In this document: positions 53,738-63,725 of the stretch, in pieces
Layout of the letters: every line of letters begins with the position of its first letter
How positions within the stretch are numbered: position 1 is the first letter of the stretch
NCBI RefSeq assembly: GCF_009646115.1
Contig: NZ_CP045720.1
Location: 3,472,001-3,536,000 of the forward strand
Length of the DNA: 64,000 nucleotides
From: Pantoea eucalypti
Lineage (GTDB): Bacteria > Pseudomonadota > Gammaproteobacteria > Enterobacterales > Enterobacteriaceae
Reading direction: 5' to 3'
Made by a program: the position numbers and the translations under genes
The notes under the pieces: generated by a model
Seen by the model: only the letters and a program-made list of their open reading frames with translations
The model's database searches: none
What the model was told of the DNA's origin: nothing

Positions 53738-54631
53738 CCACTGCGTGAACGTGGTGACCGCGCGGGGGACCTGCGCCGCCCAGGGCCGGACGATCCACAG
53801 GCGGGCTGCAAAGGCCTCAACAGGCTGCCACGCCGGCAGCACCTGCCGCAATGTACCGGCTGCCAGCGCCTCACGGGCGCTGAAATCGGGCAGCATCGCA
53901 ATCCCCAGTCCCTGCAGCGCCGCATCGCGTATTGACTCGCTGTTGTTGGTGGCAAAGCTGCCCTGAATCCGCACCTGCACCTGTTCGCTATCCGTTGTCG
54001 TCTCAAACCGCCAGCGCGGTGACTCGATGCCACGTGGGTAGTAAAGACAGTTGTGCTGTTTCAGATCCTGTGGCGACTGCGGTACACCCTGCAGGCTGAG
54101 ATAGGCGGGTGAGGCCACCAGCAACGTCCGGGTATCGCATAGCGGCAACGCGACATGGGTTTCCGGTAGCGTGTCACTGTGTCGAATTGCCAGATCAAAG
54201 CCTTCGCTGCTCAGTGACACGATGCGGTCGGTCACATCCAGCTGCAGACGCACCTGCGGATAGTCACGCAGAAACTCGCCAATGATTGGCACCAGTTGCT
54301 GACGGGCAAACGCCACTGGCGCGGTCATCCGCACCAGACCCCGCACAGGTCCGGCGGTATCCCTCACGCTGAAAAAACTCTGCTCGATGCGGGAAAACGG
54401 TTCGCGGAGCTCCTCCACCAGCTTCTCGCCTGCTGACGTCAGTCGCACACTGCGCGTGGTGCGCTGTACCAGCAACACACCAGCCATCTCTTCCAGCTCT
54501 TTGATTTTCTGACTCATCGCCGCTTTGCTGACGTCGAGCCGCTCTGCCGCGCGGGTAAAACTGCCCTGCTCTGCCAGTATGGTCAGCCAGTGAAGATGAT
54601 CCCACAGCGCATCCGTTTTCATCTCTTTCAT
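53714..54631 (-). CDS. LysR-family transcriptional regulator
   Basis: A 305-residue LysR regulator with N-terminal helix-turn-helix (WLTILAEQGSFTRAAERLDVSKAAMSQKIKELEEMAGVLLVQRTTRSVRLT, residues 15-65). The effector domain has GLVRMTAPVAFARQQLVPIIGEFLRDYPQVRLQLDVTDRIVSLSSEGFDLAIRHSD, of the CrgA/DhcR-like group. Divergent from the tautomerase gene with a palindrome close to its start, so that gene is the probable target. A second in-frame ATG three codons in is possible. Confidence 0.9.
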   Translation of the reverse strand: MKEMKTDALWDHLHWLTILAEQGSFTRAAERLDVSKAAMSQKIKELEEMAGVLLVQRTTRSVRLTSAGEKLVEELREPFSRIEQSFFSVRDTAGPVRGLVRMTAPVAFARQQLVPIIGEFLRDYPQVRLQLDVTDRIVSLSSEGFDLAIRHSDTLPETHVALPLCDTRTLLVASPAYLSLQGVPQSPQDLKQHNCLYYPRGIESPRWRFETTTDSEQVQVRIQGSFATNNSESIRDAALQGLGIAMLPDFSAREALAAGTLRQVLPAWQPVEAFAARLWIVRPWAAQVPRAVTTFTQWLRARFDR

Positions 54632-54639
54632 TGTGATTG

Positions 54640-54653
54640 TTCACTATAGTGAA
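54640..54653. promoter_or_regulatory. Palindrome in the LysR/tautomerase divergent region
   Basis: TTCACTATAGTGAA is a perfect 14-bp palindrome with ATT/AAT outer arms, 9 bases before the LysR start codon. Likely operator, possibly of the adjacent LysR protein. Confidence 0.6.
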
Positions 54654-54733
54654 TAATCATTTCAGGCTACGCGCTTTTTCCCGCCGGATAAAGCGGTCAC
54701 CATAGCGTTATTAATCATGATGAGGAATTCGCT

Positions 54734-55123
54734 ATGCCACTGCTGCAATTTGATGTTATTCAGGGTCGTTCAGAATCCGAACTGCGTACACTGCTGGATG
54801 CAGCACACCGCGCTGTGCTTACGGCTTTTAACGTGCCAGAACGCGATCGCTACCAGATTGTTCAGGAAAACAAGCGCTATCAGATGGTGTTTCAGGATAC
54901 CGGGCTGGGATTTACACGCAGCGATAATCTGGTGATGGTGCGGGTCTATACCAGCCCACGCAGCAGCGAACAGAAACAGCATTTTATGGCGGAGCTGGCA
55001 CGTGAGCTGCGCGAACATTGTGGTGTGCAGGGCAACGATTTAATGATCAGCTTTATCACCAACGACAAAGGTGACTGGAGTTTTGCCGACGGCGAAGCAC
55101 AATATCTCACCGGCAAACTCTGA
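54734..55123 (+). CDS. Tautomerase-family protein (4-oxalocrotonate tautomerase / MIF-like)
   Basis: A 129-residue protein beginning MPLLQFDVIQGRSESELRTLLDAAHRAVLTAFNVPERDRYQIVQE. After Met removal the N-terminal proline is the family's catalytic base. It is a fused-length member (about twice the 62-residue 4-OT), like the tautomerases paired with LysR genes in enterobacteria. GAGG lies 9 bases before the ATG. Substrate unknown; a role in aromatic or ketoacid metabolism is only inferred. Confidence 0.88.
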   Translation: MPLLQFDVIQGRSESELRTLLDAAHRAVLTAFNVPERDRYQIVQENKRYQMVFQDTGLGFTRSDNLVMVRVYTSPRSSEQKQHFMAELARELREHCGVQGNDLMISFITNDKGDWSFADGEAQYLTGKL

Positions 55124-55147
55124 AAAACGTCCTGACCTCTGCTCTGC

Positions 55148-55172
55148 TGACGGTGCGCGCCAGCCACCGTCA
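55148..55172. other. Hairpin after the tautomerase gene
   Basis: Perfect 8-bp arms TGACGGTG and CACCGTCA with a 9-nt spacer, 24 bases after the stop, without a T run. Probable transcript-end structure. Confidence 0.5.
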
Positions 55173-55344
55173 CGCCTGATAACCTCCCTTCTGGAATGAC
55201 AATTAACCAATCTGCTCTCCACCGCACAATTCGGGCCGGATATGTTGCAGCCGGATGACAGCCAATATAGATTGTCGAAAAACCATCCCCCGAAGATGGC
55301 TGGTTGCGTGAAGCCTCGCGTAACCCTGAAAAGAGGATTTCCCA

Positions 55345-57636
55345 TTGTCCGAATTGGTGTCCGTCGCCTTGTTTCTGGCCGCTATTGCCATTTATTCCTG
55401 TAAAGCCGGGCGTAACAAATTCTGGTTTATTGTTGTTCTGATTCTGCTGGTGCTTTTCGTTGTGCTGAACGCCACCCTTTATGCCAGCAACTATTTTACG
55501 GGTGACGGCATCAACGATGCGGTGCTCTATACCCTGACCAATAGCCTGACCGGCGCGGGCGTCAGTAAATATGTGGTGCCGGCGATTGGGCTGATCATCG
55601 TACTGTTTCTGCTGTTCTGTCTGCTGTCGTGGATTCTGCGTCGGCGTAAGCGTCCCCATCACATGGGCTGGTCGCTGCTGGCGGCTGTCTGCGCGCTTGG
55701 CTCCGTGCAGACCACCCCGGCTTTTCGCCAGGTCGCGACGCTGATTGTGTCGCATACCCAACTGGCGGATTCTGACTTCGACAACTTCTATAGAGTGCCG
55801 CGTAATCGTATTGAGCAGCCGCACCTCAACGTGGTTTACATCTATGGTGAAAGCTTAGAGCGCACCTATTTTAACCCCATCGCTTTTCCTGGCTTAGCGC
55901 CGGAGCTAAGCCGGCAGAAAGAGCAGAGCATCGACTTCAGCGAAACCGAACAGCTGCCTGGCACCGATTACACTATCGCGGGCATGGTTGCCTCACAGTG
56001 TGGCATTCCGCTGTTTGCGCCGTTTGATGGCAATGCGTCGGCGTCACTCTCCAGTTTCTATCCCCAGAACGTCTGTCTGGGCGACATCCTGAAAAACTCC
56101 GGCTACCAGAACTGGTTTATTCAGGGCGCCGATCTGCGCTTTGCCGGTAAAGATATCTTCCTGAAATCGCACGGTTTCGATCCCGAAAACCTGTATGGTT
56201 CGCAGGAACTGAAAAGCCGCGTTGCCGATCCCACCTACCGCAATAACTGGGGTTATTACGACGACACCGTGCTGGATGAAGTCTTTGAGAAATATCAGGA
56301 ACTCTCACAGGCCGGTAAACCTTTTGCGCTGTTTACCCTGACCGTCGACACCCATCATCCTGACGGGTTTATCTCGCGCAGCTGCGATCGCCGGAGCTAT
56401 AGCATTGAGGGCAAACCAAACCAGTCATTCAGTGCAGTCGCCTGTTCGCAGGAGCATGTTGCGCGTCTGATTTCGCGCATACAGGCGTCACCGTGGTTCA
56501 AAAATACCGTGATTGTGGTGAGTTCCGATCATCTGGCGATGAACAATACGGCGCATGCGTGGCTGGTTAAACAGCCTCGTCGCAATCTGTTCATGGTGAT
56601 TCGCGGCGATAAACCGCAGGCGGAGCTGATGGAGGCGAAGCGCAGCACGCTGGATAATGGGGCCACGCTGCTGGATATTCTCGGTGGTGACAATGCGATT
56701 GGTCTGGGCCGCAGCAGCCTCTCCTCGATTTCGCTCTCCACCCAGTTCGACGATATGAAAAGTAAGGTGACGAGCTGGAAACCTGACATCATCCAGTTGT
56801 GGAACTTCCCGAAGAAAATAGATAACTTCACGGTGGATCAGGCGAAGAATACATTCAGCTTCTCAGGTACCACCTTTAAATTGCCGATTCTGTTCCGTAT
56901 CAGTGACAAGCATGTAGAGCCGATGCCGGAAGGAGAATATTCGGCTCCGCTGCGCTATCAGCTGGCCGATTTTGCCGCCGCTGATAAATTCCTCTGGGTC
57001 GATCGCTGTTTTAAAATGGCGCGGCTCTGGCAGCCTTCGCTGGCCCTCTCCAGCGATCTCTGTGTCGCAATGGGGCAGCTCGGTGGCACGCCGTCGGTGA
57101 CGCACGTCGATAAAGCGCAGTGGAAAGGCAACGTGAAGTTCCCGGACGGCGCCGTCAGCGATGCGCGTTACCAGCAGAACCTGGCGCAGCTTCGTATTGA
57201 AGATAACAATATTCGCTACAGCGCCGACAGCTTCCGGCTCGACCTGCCCGGCGCACCGGAGAGTATTAAAAGCTTTAGCGGCATCTCACGACCAGAGATC
57301 TGGGGACGCTGGTCTAACGCCAATCTCGCACCAGAAGTGCATATCGACTATGTCGATGCGCTGCCCGCAAAGTTCGATCTGGTGATCACCGCGCGCGCAT
57401 ATGGCCCCAATGCACACCGCGCCATTCCGGTTCGGGTCGGCGACCAGCAGCAGTTGCTGTCGCTGGGTGAAGAGATATCGACGCATACCCTGCATTTTGA
57501 CAATCCAACTGCCAGCCATCGTCTGGTGATTGCACCACCGGAGCCGCAACTGAGTAACACCGGCAATATCACCGGTCAGGATCCGCGCAAATTAGGCATT
57601 GGTATGGTTGAAATTAAAATCGTGCCACAGTCATAA
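55345..57636 (+). CDS. opgB: Phosphoglycerol transferase I OpgB (MdoB)
   Basis: Transfers sn-1-phosphoglycerol from phosphatidylglycerol to periplasmic glucans. The 763-residue length equals E. coli OpgB. About four N-terminal membrane segments (residues 1-120) are followed by a periplasmic alkaline-phosphatase-like domain. Its marks are [12 protein letters not shown] (nucleophile Thr), [40 protein letters not shown] and [11 protein letters not shown]. The start is TTG 55345 with AGAGGA 7 bases upstream, as [12 protein letters not shown] aligns with E. coli MSELLSFALFLA. Monocistronic; a hairpin follows. Confidence 0.96.
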   Translation: MSELVSVALFLAAIAIYSCKAGRNKFWFIVVLILLVLFVVLNATLYASNYFTGDGINDAVLYTLTNSLTGAGVSKYVVPAIGLIIVLFLLFCLLSWILRRRKRPHHMGWSLLAAVCALGSVQTTPAFRQVATLIVSHTQLADSDFDNFYRVPRNRIEQPHLNVVYIYGESLERTYFNPIAFPGLAPELSRQKEQSIDFSETEQLPGTDYTIAGMVASQCGIPLFAPFDGNASASLSSFYPQNVCLGDILKNSGYQNWFIQGADLRFAGKDIFLKSHGFDPENLYGSQELKSRVADPTYRNNWGYYDDTVLDEVFEKYQELSQAGKPFALFTLTVDTHHPDGFISRSCDRRSYSIEGKPNQSFSAVACSQEHVARLISRIQASPWFKNTVIVVSSDHLAMNNTAHAWLVKQPRRNLFMVIRGDKPQAELMEAKRSTLDNGATLLDILGGDNAIGLGRSSLSSISLSTQFDDMKSKVTSWKPDIIQLWNFPKKIDNFTVDQAKNTFSFSGTTFKLPILFRISDKHVEPMPEGEYSAPLRYQLADFAAADKFLWVDRCFKMARLWQPSLALSSDLCVAMGQLGGTPSVTHVDKAQWKGNVKFPDGAVSDARYQQNLAQLRIEDNNIRYSADSFRLDLPGAPESIKSFSGISRPEIWGRWSNANLAPEVHIDYVDALPAKFDLVITARAYGPNAHRAIPVRVGDQQQLLSLGEEISTHTLHFDNPTASHRLVIAPPEPQLSNTGNITGQDPRKLGIGMVEIKIVPQS

Positions 57637-57655
57637 CGCCCGTTTTTCTGGTCAC

Positions 57656-57679
57656 GCCTCTGCGGATTCCCGCAGAGGC
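57656..57679. terminator. Hairpin between convergent opgB and GNAT gene
   Basis: Perfect 10-bp arms GCCTCTGCGG and CCGCAGAGGC with an ATTC loop, 20 bases past the opgB stop. No T run on either strand. Confidence 0.6.
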
Positions 57680-57724
57680 CCATCACCTCAAATCCTGTCT
57701 GACTTCACCGGGTCAGCTCCCCGA

Positions 57725-58438
57725 TCAGGGCCTGTCGCGCAGCGCTTCCAGCTTCTCGCGCTGCTGACCGTCGGCGGTAAAGTTATCCGCGGCCAGCCAG
57801 CGCTGCATCCCCTTTTTCACCTGTGGCCATTCGCTGTCGATAATCGAGAACCAGCTGGTGTCACGCGAACGCCCTTTGTAGACGATCACCTGACGGAAAT
57901 CGCCTTCATAACAGAAACCCAGACGGGCCGCGGCCTTACGGGAAGGCGCATTGCAGCTGTCACATTTCCATTCATAGCGGCGATAACCTAGCGTCTCAAA
58001 GGCATAACGCATCAGCAAAAAATGCGCTTCCGTTGCCATGCGGGTCTGCTTCAGCCGGGGTGAGAAAGCGACATGCCCGACCTCCATCACGCCATGTTCA
58101 GGCTGGATGCGCATTAACGACAGGGTGCCCACCGCCTGCTCTGTAGCAAGATCGATCACCGCGAAATGCAGTGGATCGCGACTGGCCTCCAGTTGCTTTG
58201 CATAATCCTGAAATGCCTGCCGGTCACTAAATGGCCCCATAAACATGTAAGTCCAGTCACGCCCATCCTCAGCCTGCGACCACGCCTCAAACAGGGCATC
58301 GCTATGCCGTGCCACGCTGTAAGGCTCCAGCCGGCACGCCTGCCCAGTGAAAATCTGATGCTGCGGTAATGGACGGGGTTGCCAGTCTGATAGAGGCTGA
58401 CCGACCGGCTGACCATATTGATTAGTATGTTGTGACAT
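57725..58438 (-). CDS. GNAT-family N-acetyltransferase (RimJ-like)
   Basis: A 237-residue acetyltransferase of the RimJ/RimL-type group: AVIDLATEQAVGTLSLMRIQPEHGVMEVGHVAFSPRLKQTRMATEAHFLLMRYAFETLGYRRYEWKCDSCNAPSRKAAARLGFCYEGDFR covers the GNAT core (about residues 90-185). The usual acetyl-CoA loop R-x-x-G-x-A is replaced by LKQTRMATEA. Divergent from a MocR-type regulator, which may control it. Target could be a small molecule or protein N-terminus; not deducible. Confidence 0.88.
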   Translation of the reverse strand: MSQHTNQYGQPVGQPLSDWQPRPLPQHQIFTGQACRLEPYSVARHSDALFEAWSQAEDGRDWTYMFMGPFSDRQAFQDYAKQLEASRDPLHFAVIDLATEQAVGTLSLMRIQPEHGVMEVGHVAFSPRLKQTRMATEAHFLLMRYAFETLGYRRYEWKCDSCNAPSRKAAARLGFCYEGDFRQVIVYKGRSRDTSWFSIIDSEWPQVKKGMQRWLAADNFTADGQQREKLEALRDRP

Positions 58439-58538
58439 GCTGCCTCCCGGCTACAGATGATATCTGCAGATTGCCACTATCATGGTGGGTTAAAAAGTAC
58501 CACAATCATGAAAAATGATAGATCCACGGGAGCAGACG

Positions 58539-59987
58539 ATGAAGCCACAGATCCCCCCTTTGCTGCTGGCTCCATTGATACCAGCCGGCGGGACAACGCT
58601 GCAGCAGCAACTTTATCAGCGGATAAAGCAGGGCATTTTGCAGGGTCAGCTTGCTGCAGGAACAGGGTTACCTTCCACACGTCAGCTGGCACTTGAGCTA
58701 CAGGTTTCACGTAATACGGTGCTTAACGTCTGGACACAGCTTCAGGCAGAGGGCTATCTGATGAGCGATCGACAAGGCAGCCGCGTCAGCCTACTGGCTC
58801 TACCTGCCCGGCATGCTGATGACGAGACGCTAGCCAGCTGGCCGCTGGCAAAACGGATGGATCCCTTTTATCTAAGTCAGTGGGCCGACACCGGCTCACT
58901 ACCCCTGCGTCCCGGCATACCCGCCCTGAACCATTTCCCGATGGCGGCATGGCGACGAGCGCTGAGTCAGGTAACGCACCACACACCACCGCAGCTACTC
59001 GGCTATGGCGATCCGCTCGGCGATCCCGAACTGCGTGCTGTACTGGCGCAACAGTTGCGGATCACACGCGGTGTACGTTGTGATGCCGGACAGATTGTGA
59101 TTACCGAAGGTGTGCAGCAGGCGCTTACGCTGTGCGTCGCCCTGCTAAGCAATCCGGGCGACCATGGCTGGATTGAAGATCCGGGTTATCGCGGTGCCAA
59201 AGCGGCTCTGCAGGGCGGGCAGCTTAACCTTGTCCCGATCCCCACCGATGAACAGGGAATGGCGCCCGAACCGGAACACTGGACTGCAGCACCACCCCGC
59301 CTGATTTATACGACGCCTACTCATCAGTATCCTACCGGCGTAGTGATGAGCGCGGCCCGGCGTCTGGCGCTGATTGCCGCCGCCCGGCAGCACCAGGCGT
59401 GGATTATTGAAGATGATTATGATGGCGACTTCCATTACCACGGTGAGCCCATTATGGCGATGCAGGGCATGACAGATAATGCCCCGGTTATCTACCTCGG
59501 CTCATTCAGCAAGACCCTGTTCCCTGCGCTGCGTATCGGTTTTATGGTGCTGCCCGCGCCGCTGGTCAAGCGTCTTCGACCGGCACTGCATCAGATCCTG
59601 CGCGGCGGAAACCGTCTGGAGCAGCAGGCGCTGACCCGTTTTATTCTCAATGGTGATTATCGTCGCCATCTGGGCAAAATGCGTCGTCTCTATCGTCAGC
59701 GACAGGCACTGCTGCGAACCGGACTACAGCGCGCTGCGGGTCAGGCGATTTCGTTGCTGGGCGGTAACAGCGGTATGCATCTGGTGCTGCCACTCGAGCC
59801 TCATCGGGATGACGTCGCCATTACCCGCAAGCTGCACCAGGCTGGCTACGCGCCTGGTGCTCTTTCGACTTTCTATCTGACTGAACCGGTGCAGCAGGGG
59901 CTGGTTATTGGATACGGTAACTGTAGCGACACACAGATTACCGCAGCCACAGGCCAGCTAAGTCGATTACTTGGCTGGCCCGGCTAA
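58539..59987 (+). CDS. MocR-type PLP-dependent transcriptional regulator (GntR-aminotransferase fusion)
   Basis: A 482-residue fusion. The N-terminal GntR winged helix is at residues 20-85 (LQQQLYQRIKQGILQGQLAAGTGLPSTRQLALELQVSRNTVLNVWTQLQAEGYL). An aminotransferase class I-like domain follows, with the PLP-binding region LGYGDPLGDPELRAVLAQQL, GVQQALTLCVALL, IIEDDYDGDFHY and Schiff-base lysine in LGSFSKTLFPALRIGF. Such proteins sense amino-acid or vitamin B6-type ligands and regulate a divergent gene, here the GNAT. ATG 58539 has GGGAG 7 bases upstream; ATG 58515 is less likely. GGTGGGTTAAAAAGTACCAC in the 100-bp gap (near 58484-58503) may be its site. Confidence 0.92.
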   Translation: MKPQIPPLLLAPLIPAGGTTLQQQLYQRIKQGILQGQLAAGTGLPSTRQLALELQVSRNTVLNVWTQLQAEGYLMSDRQGSRVSLLALPARHADDETLASWPLAKRMDPFYLSQWADTGSLPLRPGIPALNHFPMAAWRRALSQVTHHTPPQLLGYGDPLGDPELRAVLAQQLRITRGVRCDAGQIVITEGVQQALTLCVALLSNPGDHGWIEDPGYRGAKAALQGGQLNLVPIPTDEQGMAPEPEHWTAAPPRLIYTTPTHQYPTGVVMSAARRLALIAAARQHQAWIIEDDYDGDFHYHGEPIMAMQGMTDNAPVIYLGSFSKTLFPALRIGFMVLPAPLVKRLRPALHQILRGGNRLEQQALTRFILNGDYRRHLGKMRRLYRQRQALLRTGLQRAAGQAISLLGGNSGMHLVLPLEPHRDDVAITRKLHQAGYAPGALSTFYLTEPVQQGLVIGYGNCSDTQITAATGQLSRLLGWPG

Positions 59988-59992
59988 CGTGA

Positions 59993-61078
59993 TCATTTCG
60001 CGCTGATGAGGCTGGCCGGGGCGGCAATCGACTGGCGAATCATCAGACGGGCATCAAAGCGCGGCATCGGCCCGACGGCTTCGCCGCGTATCTCTGCAAT
60101 CAGGCGTCGTGCCGCTTCACGGCCCATCTCATAGACTGGCTGCGCCACCACCGTCAGCGGCGGGGTGACAATCTCACTCCACGGAAAATTGTCATACATA
60201 ACAAATGAGAGATCGGCAGGGATTCGCAGTCCGCGCTGCGTCACTTCACGCAGCAGCCACATCGCGACCACGCTGTCAGAGGCCACCAGCGCCGTGGGCG
60301 GCTGCGGACGCTGCCACAGCTCGGCCACGATACGGGCGATTTCCACTTCATCCAGCGCGTTCACTTTCACCAGCGTCGGATCAAATTCCACACCCGCGGC
60401 GGCAAAGGCCTGCATCATGCCGCCGACGCGCTGGGCGACTGGCGTCAGGCCAAAATCGCCTGGCGTGCTGTAGTCGGTTGCCAATGCCATGCTGGTGATA
60501 TAGGCGATATAACGGTGGCCTGCCTCCAGTAACCGGGCGGTGGCGTCTGCGGCGACATCAGTAAATTCGCAGCAGATCGCCTCTACTTTAAGGCCATTCA
60601 CAGCGCGATCAAACAATTTCACTGCTCTGCCCTCCTCCAGAACCTGAGTCAGGTGACTGTTGAGATGGTGCTCTGAACAGCAGGGCGCAACGATAATGCC
60701 GTCAACCCGCTTTTCCAGCATCACCCGCACCGCATCCTGCTCAGCCTGCAGCTTTTCATCGCTGTTACTGAGCAGCAGATGGTAACCGGCCGTGCGCGCC
60801 ACATCGGCCATGCCGCGCAGCGCCAGGCCAAAGTGGGGATTTTCGATATCGCCGACAATCACTCCAATGGTATTGGAACGTCCTGTGTTCATGCTGCGGG
60901 CCAGAGCATTCAGACGGTAGCCCAGCGCGGTGGCGGCGCTGTTGACCCGCTCCTGCACTTCATCACTGACTGCCCCATAGCCTCCCAGCGCGCGCGCCGC
61001 CTGAGCTTTAGAGACTTTTGCTGCGCGTGCCACATCCGCCACGGTAGGCGCTTTCGATTGCCGTTTCTGACTCGTCAT
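59993..61078 (-). CDS. LacI-family regulator of the downstream ABC transporter
   Basis: A 361-residue LacI repressor. The helix-turn-helix is PTVADVARAAKVSKAQAARALGGYGAVSDEVQERVNSAATALGYRLNALARSMNTG (about residues 11-66), and the sugar-binding-like effector domain begins TIGVIVGDIENPHFGLALRGMADVARTAGYHLLL. Divergent from the amino-acid-type ABC operon; two identical palindromes in the gap are the obvious operators and could also regulate this gene. A LacI-type regulator over an amino-acid-type transporter is not the commonest pairing. Effector unknown. Confidence 0.92.
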   Translation of the reverse strand: MTSQKRQSKAPTVADVARAAKVSKAQAARALGGYGAVSDEVQERVNSAATALGYRLNALARSMNTGRSNTIGVIVGDIENPHFGLALRGMADVARTAGYHLLLSNSDEKLQAEQDAVRVMLEKRVDGIIVAPCCSEHHLNSHLTQVLEEGRAVKLFDRAVNGLKVEAICCEFTDVAADATARLLEAGHRYIAYITSMALATDYSTPGDFGLTPVAQRVGGMMQAFAAAGVEFDPTLVKVNALDEVEIARIVAELWQRPQPPTALVASDSVVAMWLLREVTQRGLRIPADLSFVMYDNFPWSEIVTPPLTVVAQPVYEMGREAARRLIAEIRGEAVGPMPRFDARLMIRQSIAAPASLISAK

Positions 61079-61155
61079 AATTATTTTGAATCACAGGTTG
61101 ATGACAGGAATATTGACGCCGAAAAAAGGCTGTGCTTAAACTCATTGTAACCCCT

Positions 61156-61169
61156 TGAGACCGGTCTCA
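61156..61169. promoter_or_regulatory. LacI-type operator O1
   Basis: TGAGACCGGTCTCA, a perfect 14-bp palindrome with central CCGG, resembling the ACCGGT centre of gluconate-type LacI-family operators. Identical to the copy 45 bp away. Confidence 0.85.
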
Positions 61170-61199
61170 CAATGCCCATGTCTTAAGGTGCCACCTGTT

Positions 61200-61215
61200 T
61201 TGAGACCGGTCTCAA
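61200..61215. promoter_or_regulatory. LacI-type operator O2
   Basis: TTGAGACCGGTCTCAA, a perfect 16-bp palindrome containing the same 14-mer as O1. It ends one base before the -10 hexamer, so occupancy should block RNA polymerase. Confidence 0.87.
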
Positions 61216-61216
61216 T

Positions 61217-61222
61217 TATAAT
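61217..61222 (+). promoter_or_regulatory. -10 hexamer of the ABC transporter operon
   Basis: A perfect TATAAT lies 50 bases before the transporter ATG. The -35 region (about 61194-61200) is weak and abuts operator O2. Confidence 0.7.
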
Positions 61223-61271
61223 CGCTGGCTCAACAGTCTCTGATGTTTAAACCTGCAAAAACGGATGAGCT

Positions 61272-62084
61272 ATGAAATCGCAAACCCCCCGGGGCAAACT
61301 GCTGGGCACACTGCTCGCACTCTGTTCACTTTCGTTCTGTACGCTGGCTGCCAGCGATAACAATCCTTATGGGCTGATCGAACCCGACCAGCTACGCATC
61401 GCCAGCGTCGGCGACTCCAAACCCTATACCTTCACGGATGCCAGCGGTCAGTTCACCGGCTTCGACGTCGAATTCTTCAGAAATGTCGCCCACCGAATCG
61501 GAATCGATAAGGTCGATTTTATTGGTCAAGACTTCTCGGCGATTATGCCAGCAGTGGCCAATGGTCAGTATGACGCGGCGGTGGCGGCTATCGGCATCAC
61601 CCCGGCGCGGGAAAAGACGGTCGACTTTTCAACCGGCTATCTGGCGGGATTTCTCACCGTTCTCACCCGCGCTGACAGCGGCGTGAAGAATGTCGCCGGC
61701 CTGGCGAAACACCGGCTTGGCGTCGTTCAGGGCACGCTGCAGGAGAGCTATGCCGTCGAACACTTCACCCAGACCGATCTTGTCCGCTTCCCGGATAACA
61801 ACAGCGCCGTTTCCGCACTCAACAACGGCACGTTAGACGCCATCTTCCTCGACTATGAGGCGGCAAAAAGCTATGCCGAACGCTTCAGGCTGGTCTCTGC
61901 CGCCGACATCCCCTCGTTTGATGCACCGGCCGGCATTACCATTGTCAAAGGCAAGCCCGCCTTCAAGGCCGCACTGGACAAGGCCATCAAAGCCGCCATG
62001 CAGGATGGCACCTGGCAACGGCTCTATGAGAAATGGTTTCCCGGATCGCCGATGCCAAAACAGTATCTGCCTGGCGGCCAGTAA
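61272..62084 (+). CDS. Amino-acid-type ABC transporter substrate-binding protein
   Basis: A 270-residue periplasmic binding protein of family 3 (polar amino acid/opine group). It has a signal peptide at residues 1-27 (ending FCTLAAS). The mature protein has [64 protein letters not shown] (ligand-site region) and [18 protein letters not shown]. The Arg in [11 protein letters not shown] is the residue that usually binds the ligand alpha-carboxylate, so an amino-acid-like ligand is likely; which one is unknown. Confidence 0.9.
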   Translation: MKSQTPRGKLLGTLLALCSLSFCTLAASDNNPYGLIEPDQLRIASVGDSKPYTFTDASGQFTGFDVEFFRNVAHRIGIDKVDFIGQDFSAIMPAVANGQYDAAVAAIGITPAREKTVDFSTGYLAGFLTVLTRADSGVKNVAGLAKHRLGVVQGTLQESYAVEHFTQTDLVRFPDNNSAVSALNNGTLDAIFLDYEAAKSYAERFRLVSAADIPSFDAPAGITIVKGKPAFKAALDKAIKAAMQDGTWQRLYEKWFPGSPMPKQYLPGGQ

Positions 62085-62145
62085 AGAGGCGGACGTTCGC
62101 GTCCTGAGTTAACCGGGGGAACCCCCGCCCTGCATGGAGACGGCG

Positions 62146-62952
62146 ATGGACTTGCTCACCATTCTTTCCCGCACCTTCTTTGATTTTCCATCAATGATGG
62201 AAGTGCTGCCGCAGATGCTGGCCACCGGACTGGTCAACACGGTGATTATCTCGCTGGCGGCAACGCTGCTCGGCACGCTGTTTGGTCTTCTGCTGGCGCT
62301 GATGGGCATCTCGCCTTCACGCTGGCTGCGACTGCCTGCCCGGCTCTATACCGATCTGTTTCGAGGTCTGCCCTCTATTCTAACTATTCTTCTGATTGGT
62401 CAGGGCCTGGCGCGAGTCAGCTATCAGCTGTTCGGTCCGACACCCTACCCACTGGGGATCTTCGCGCTTAGCCTGATCGCCAGCGCCTATATGGGCGAGA
62501 TTTTCCGCGCCGGTATTCAGAGTGTTGAACGCGGCCAGATGGAAGCCTGCCGCGCGCTGGGGATGAGTTATGGACGGGCAATGCGACTGGTGGTGATCCC
62601 GCAGGGGATCCGCCGCGTGCTGCCCGCCATCGTTAACCAGTTTATCGCCATCATCAAAGATTCCTCGCTGGTCTATCTACTGGGCCTGATGACCCAGCAG
62701 CGCGAGCTGTTCCGCGTGGGTCAGGATGCGGCGGTACTCACCGGCAATCTCTCGCCCCTGATGCTGGCCGGACTGTTCTATCTGATCATCACCGTACCGC
62801 TGACGCACATGGTCAACTATGTCGATGTGCGTTATCGCACTGGTCGCCGTCGCCTGACGGTTCCGCAAAGCGGCTTAAAAGAGGTGGATGAAGTCAGGCC
62901 GCCCAGCGGCGTACTGATCACGCATCCCCGCATCGGAGGCAACCATGAATAA
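62146..62952 (+). CDS. Amino-acid-type ABC transporter permease
   Basis: A 268-residue inner-membrane permease of the HisM family with about five membrane segments. [31 protein letters not shown] is the N-terminal HisM block, and the EAA coupling motif is [46 protein letters not shown] prefer ATG 62146 (GGAGA at 6 bases) to ATG 62134. A single permease suggests a homodimer. Its stop overlaps the ATPase start by 8 bp. Confidence 0.9.
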   Translation: MDLLTILSRTFFDFPSMMEVLPQMLATGLVNTVIISLAATLLGTLFGLLLALMGISPSRWLRLPARLYTDLFRGLPSILTILLIGQGLARVSYQLFGPTPYPLGIFALSLIASAYMGEIFRAGIQSVERGQMEACRALGMSYGRAMRLVVIPQGIRRVLPAIVNQFIAIIKDSSLVYLLGLMTQQRELFRVGQDAAVLTGNLSPLMLAGLFYLIITVPLTHMVNYVDVRYRTGRRRLTVPQSGLKEVDEVRPPSGVLITHPRIGGNHE

Positions 62953-63706
62953 CCTGAGCAGCACAACGGACGCGACCTGGCACGGTGCCAGCCTGGAGCT
63001 GCGCGAGCTGACGCTGGCCTATGGCCCGATTGAGGTGCTGCGTAAGGTCTCGCTGCGGGTTGCGCCTGGCAGCACCACCTGCATCATCGGGCCATCAGGC
63101 TCAGGTAAATCGACACTGCTGCGCGGCATCAACCGACTGCATGAGCCGCAATCGGGAGATGTCCTGCTGGCTGACCGATCCGTGCTGCACGACAAGCCCG
63201 ATACGCTGCGGCTGCGGATTGGCATGGTGTTTCAACACTTCAATCTCTTCCCCGATCACAGCGCGCTGGAGAACGTGGCGCTGGCCCCGTGGCGGGTCAA
63301 AGGCCTGCCCAAAGCGCAGGCGATGGCGATAGCGCGTCAGCGGCTGGAAGAGGTCGGGCTGGGTCAGCGCGCAGACCACCGGCCACGCGATCTCTCCGGC
63401 GGCCAGCAGCAGCGTGTCGCGATTGCCCGTGCGCTGGCGATGGATCCCGAAGTCATGCTGTTTGACGAGGCGACCTCCGCGCTCGATCCCGAACTGGTGA
63501 AAGGTGTCCTGACGCTGATGGCGGATCTCTGTCGTCGCGGCATGACGATGGTAGTGGTGACACATGAAATGGGCTTTGCGCGCAAAGTGGCGGATCAGGT
63601 GGTGTTTATGGATGAAGGCGAGATTGTTGAAGCCGGGCCGCCGGGCGCCATTTTTGATGCACCGCAGTCACCGCGTCTGCAACGTTTTCTCTCTGAAGTG
63701 CTGTAA
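62945..63706 (+). CDS. Amino-acid-type ABC transporter ATP-binding protein
   Basis: A 253-residue ATPase of the polar amino-acid (GlnQ/HisP) group: Walker [14 protein letters not shown] (about residues 49-61), [19 protein letters not shown] around the Q loop, signature [16 protein letters not shown], Walker [15 protein letters not shown] and switch His in [14 protein letters not shown]. Overlaps the permease gene by 8 bp; the FAD oxidoreductase follows 19 bp later, so all four genes form one operon. Confidence 0.95.
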   Translation: MNNLSSTTDATWHGASLELRELTLAYGPIEVLRKVSLRVAPGSTTCIIGPSGSGKSTLLRGINRLHEPQSGDVLLADRSVLHDKPDTLRLRIGMVFQHFNLFPDHSALENVALAPWRVKGLPKAQAMAIARQRLEEVGLGQRADHRPRDLSGGQQQRVAIARALAMDPEVMLFDEATSALDPELVKGVLTLMADLCRRGMTMVVVTHEMGFARKVADQVVFMDEGEIVEAGPPGAIFDAPQSPRLQRFLSEVL

Positions 63707-63725
63707 CTGAGTAAGGAACCTGATA

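Noticed and set aside
62114..62127. CGGGGGAACCCCCG between binding-protein and permease genes as a terminator
   Set aside because: The arms are separated by no usable loop unless shortened to four pairs and no T run follows; at most a weak intercistronic structure.
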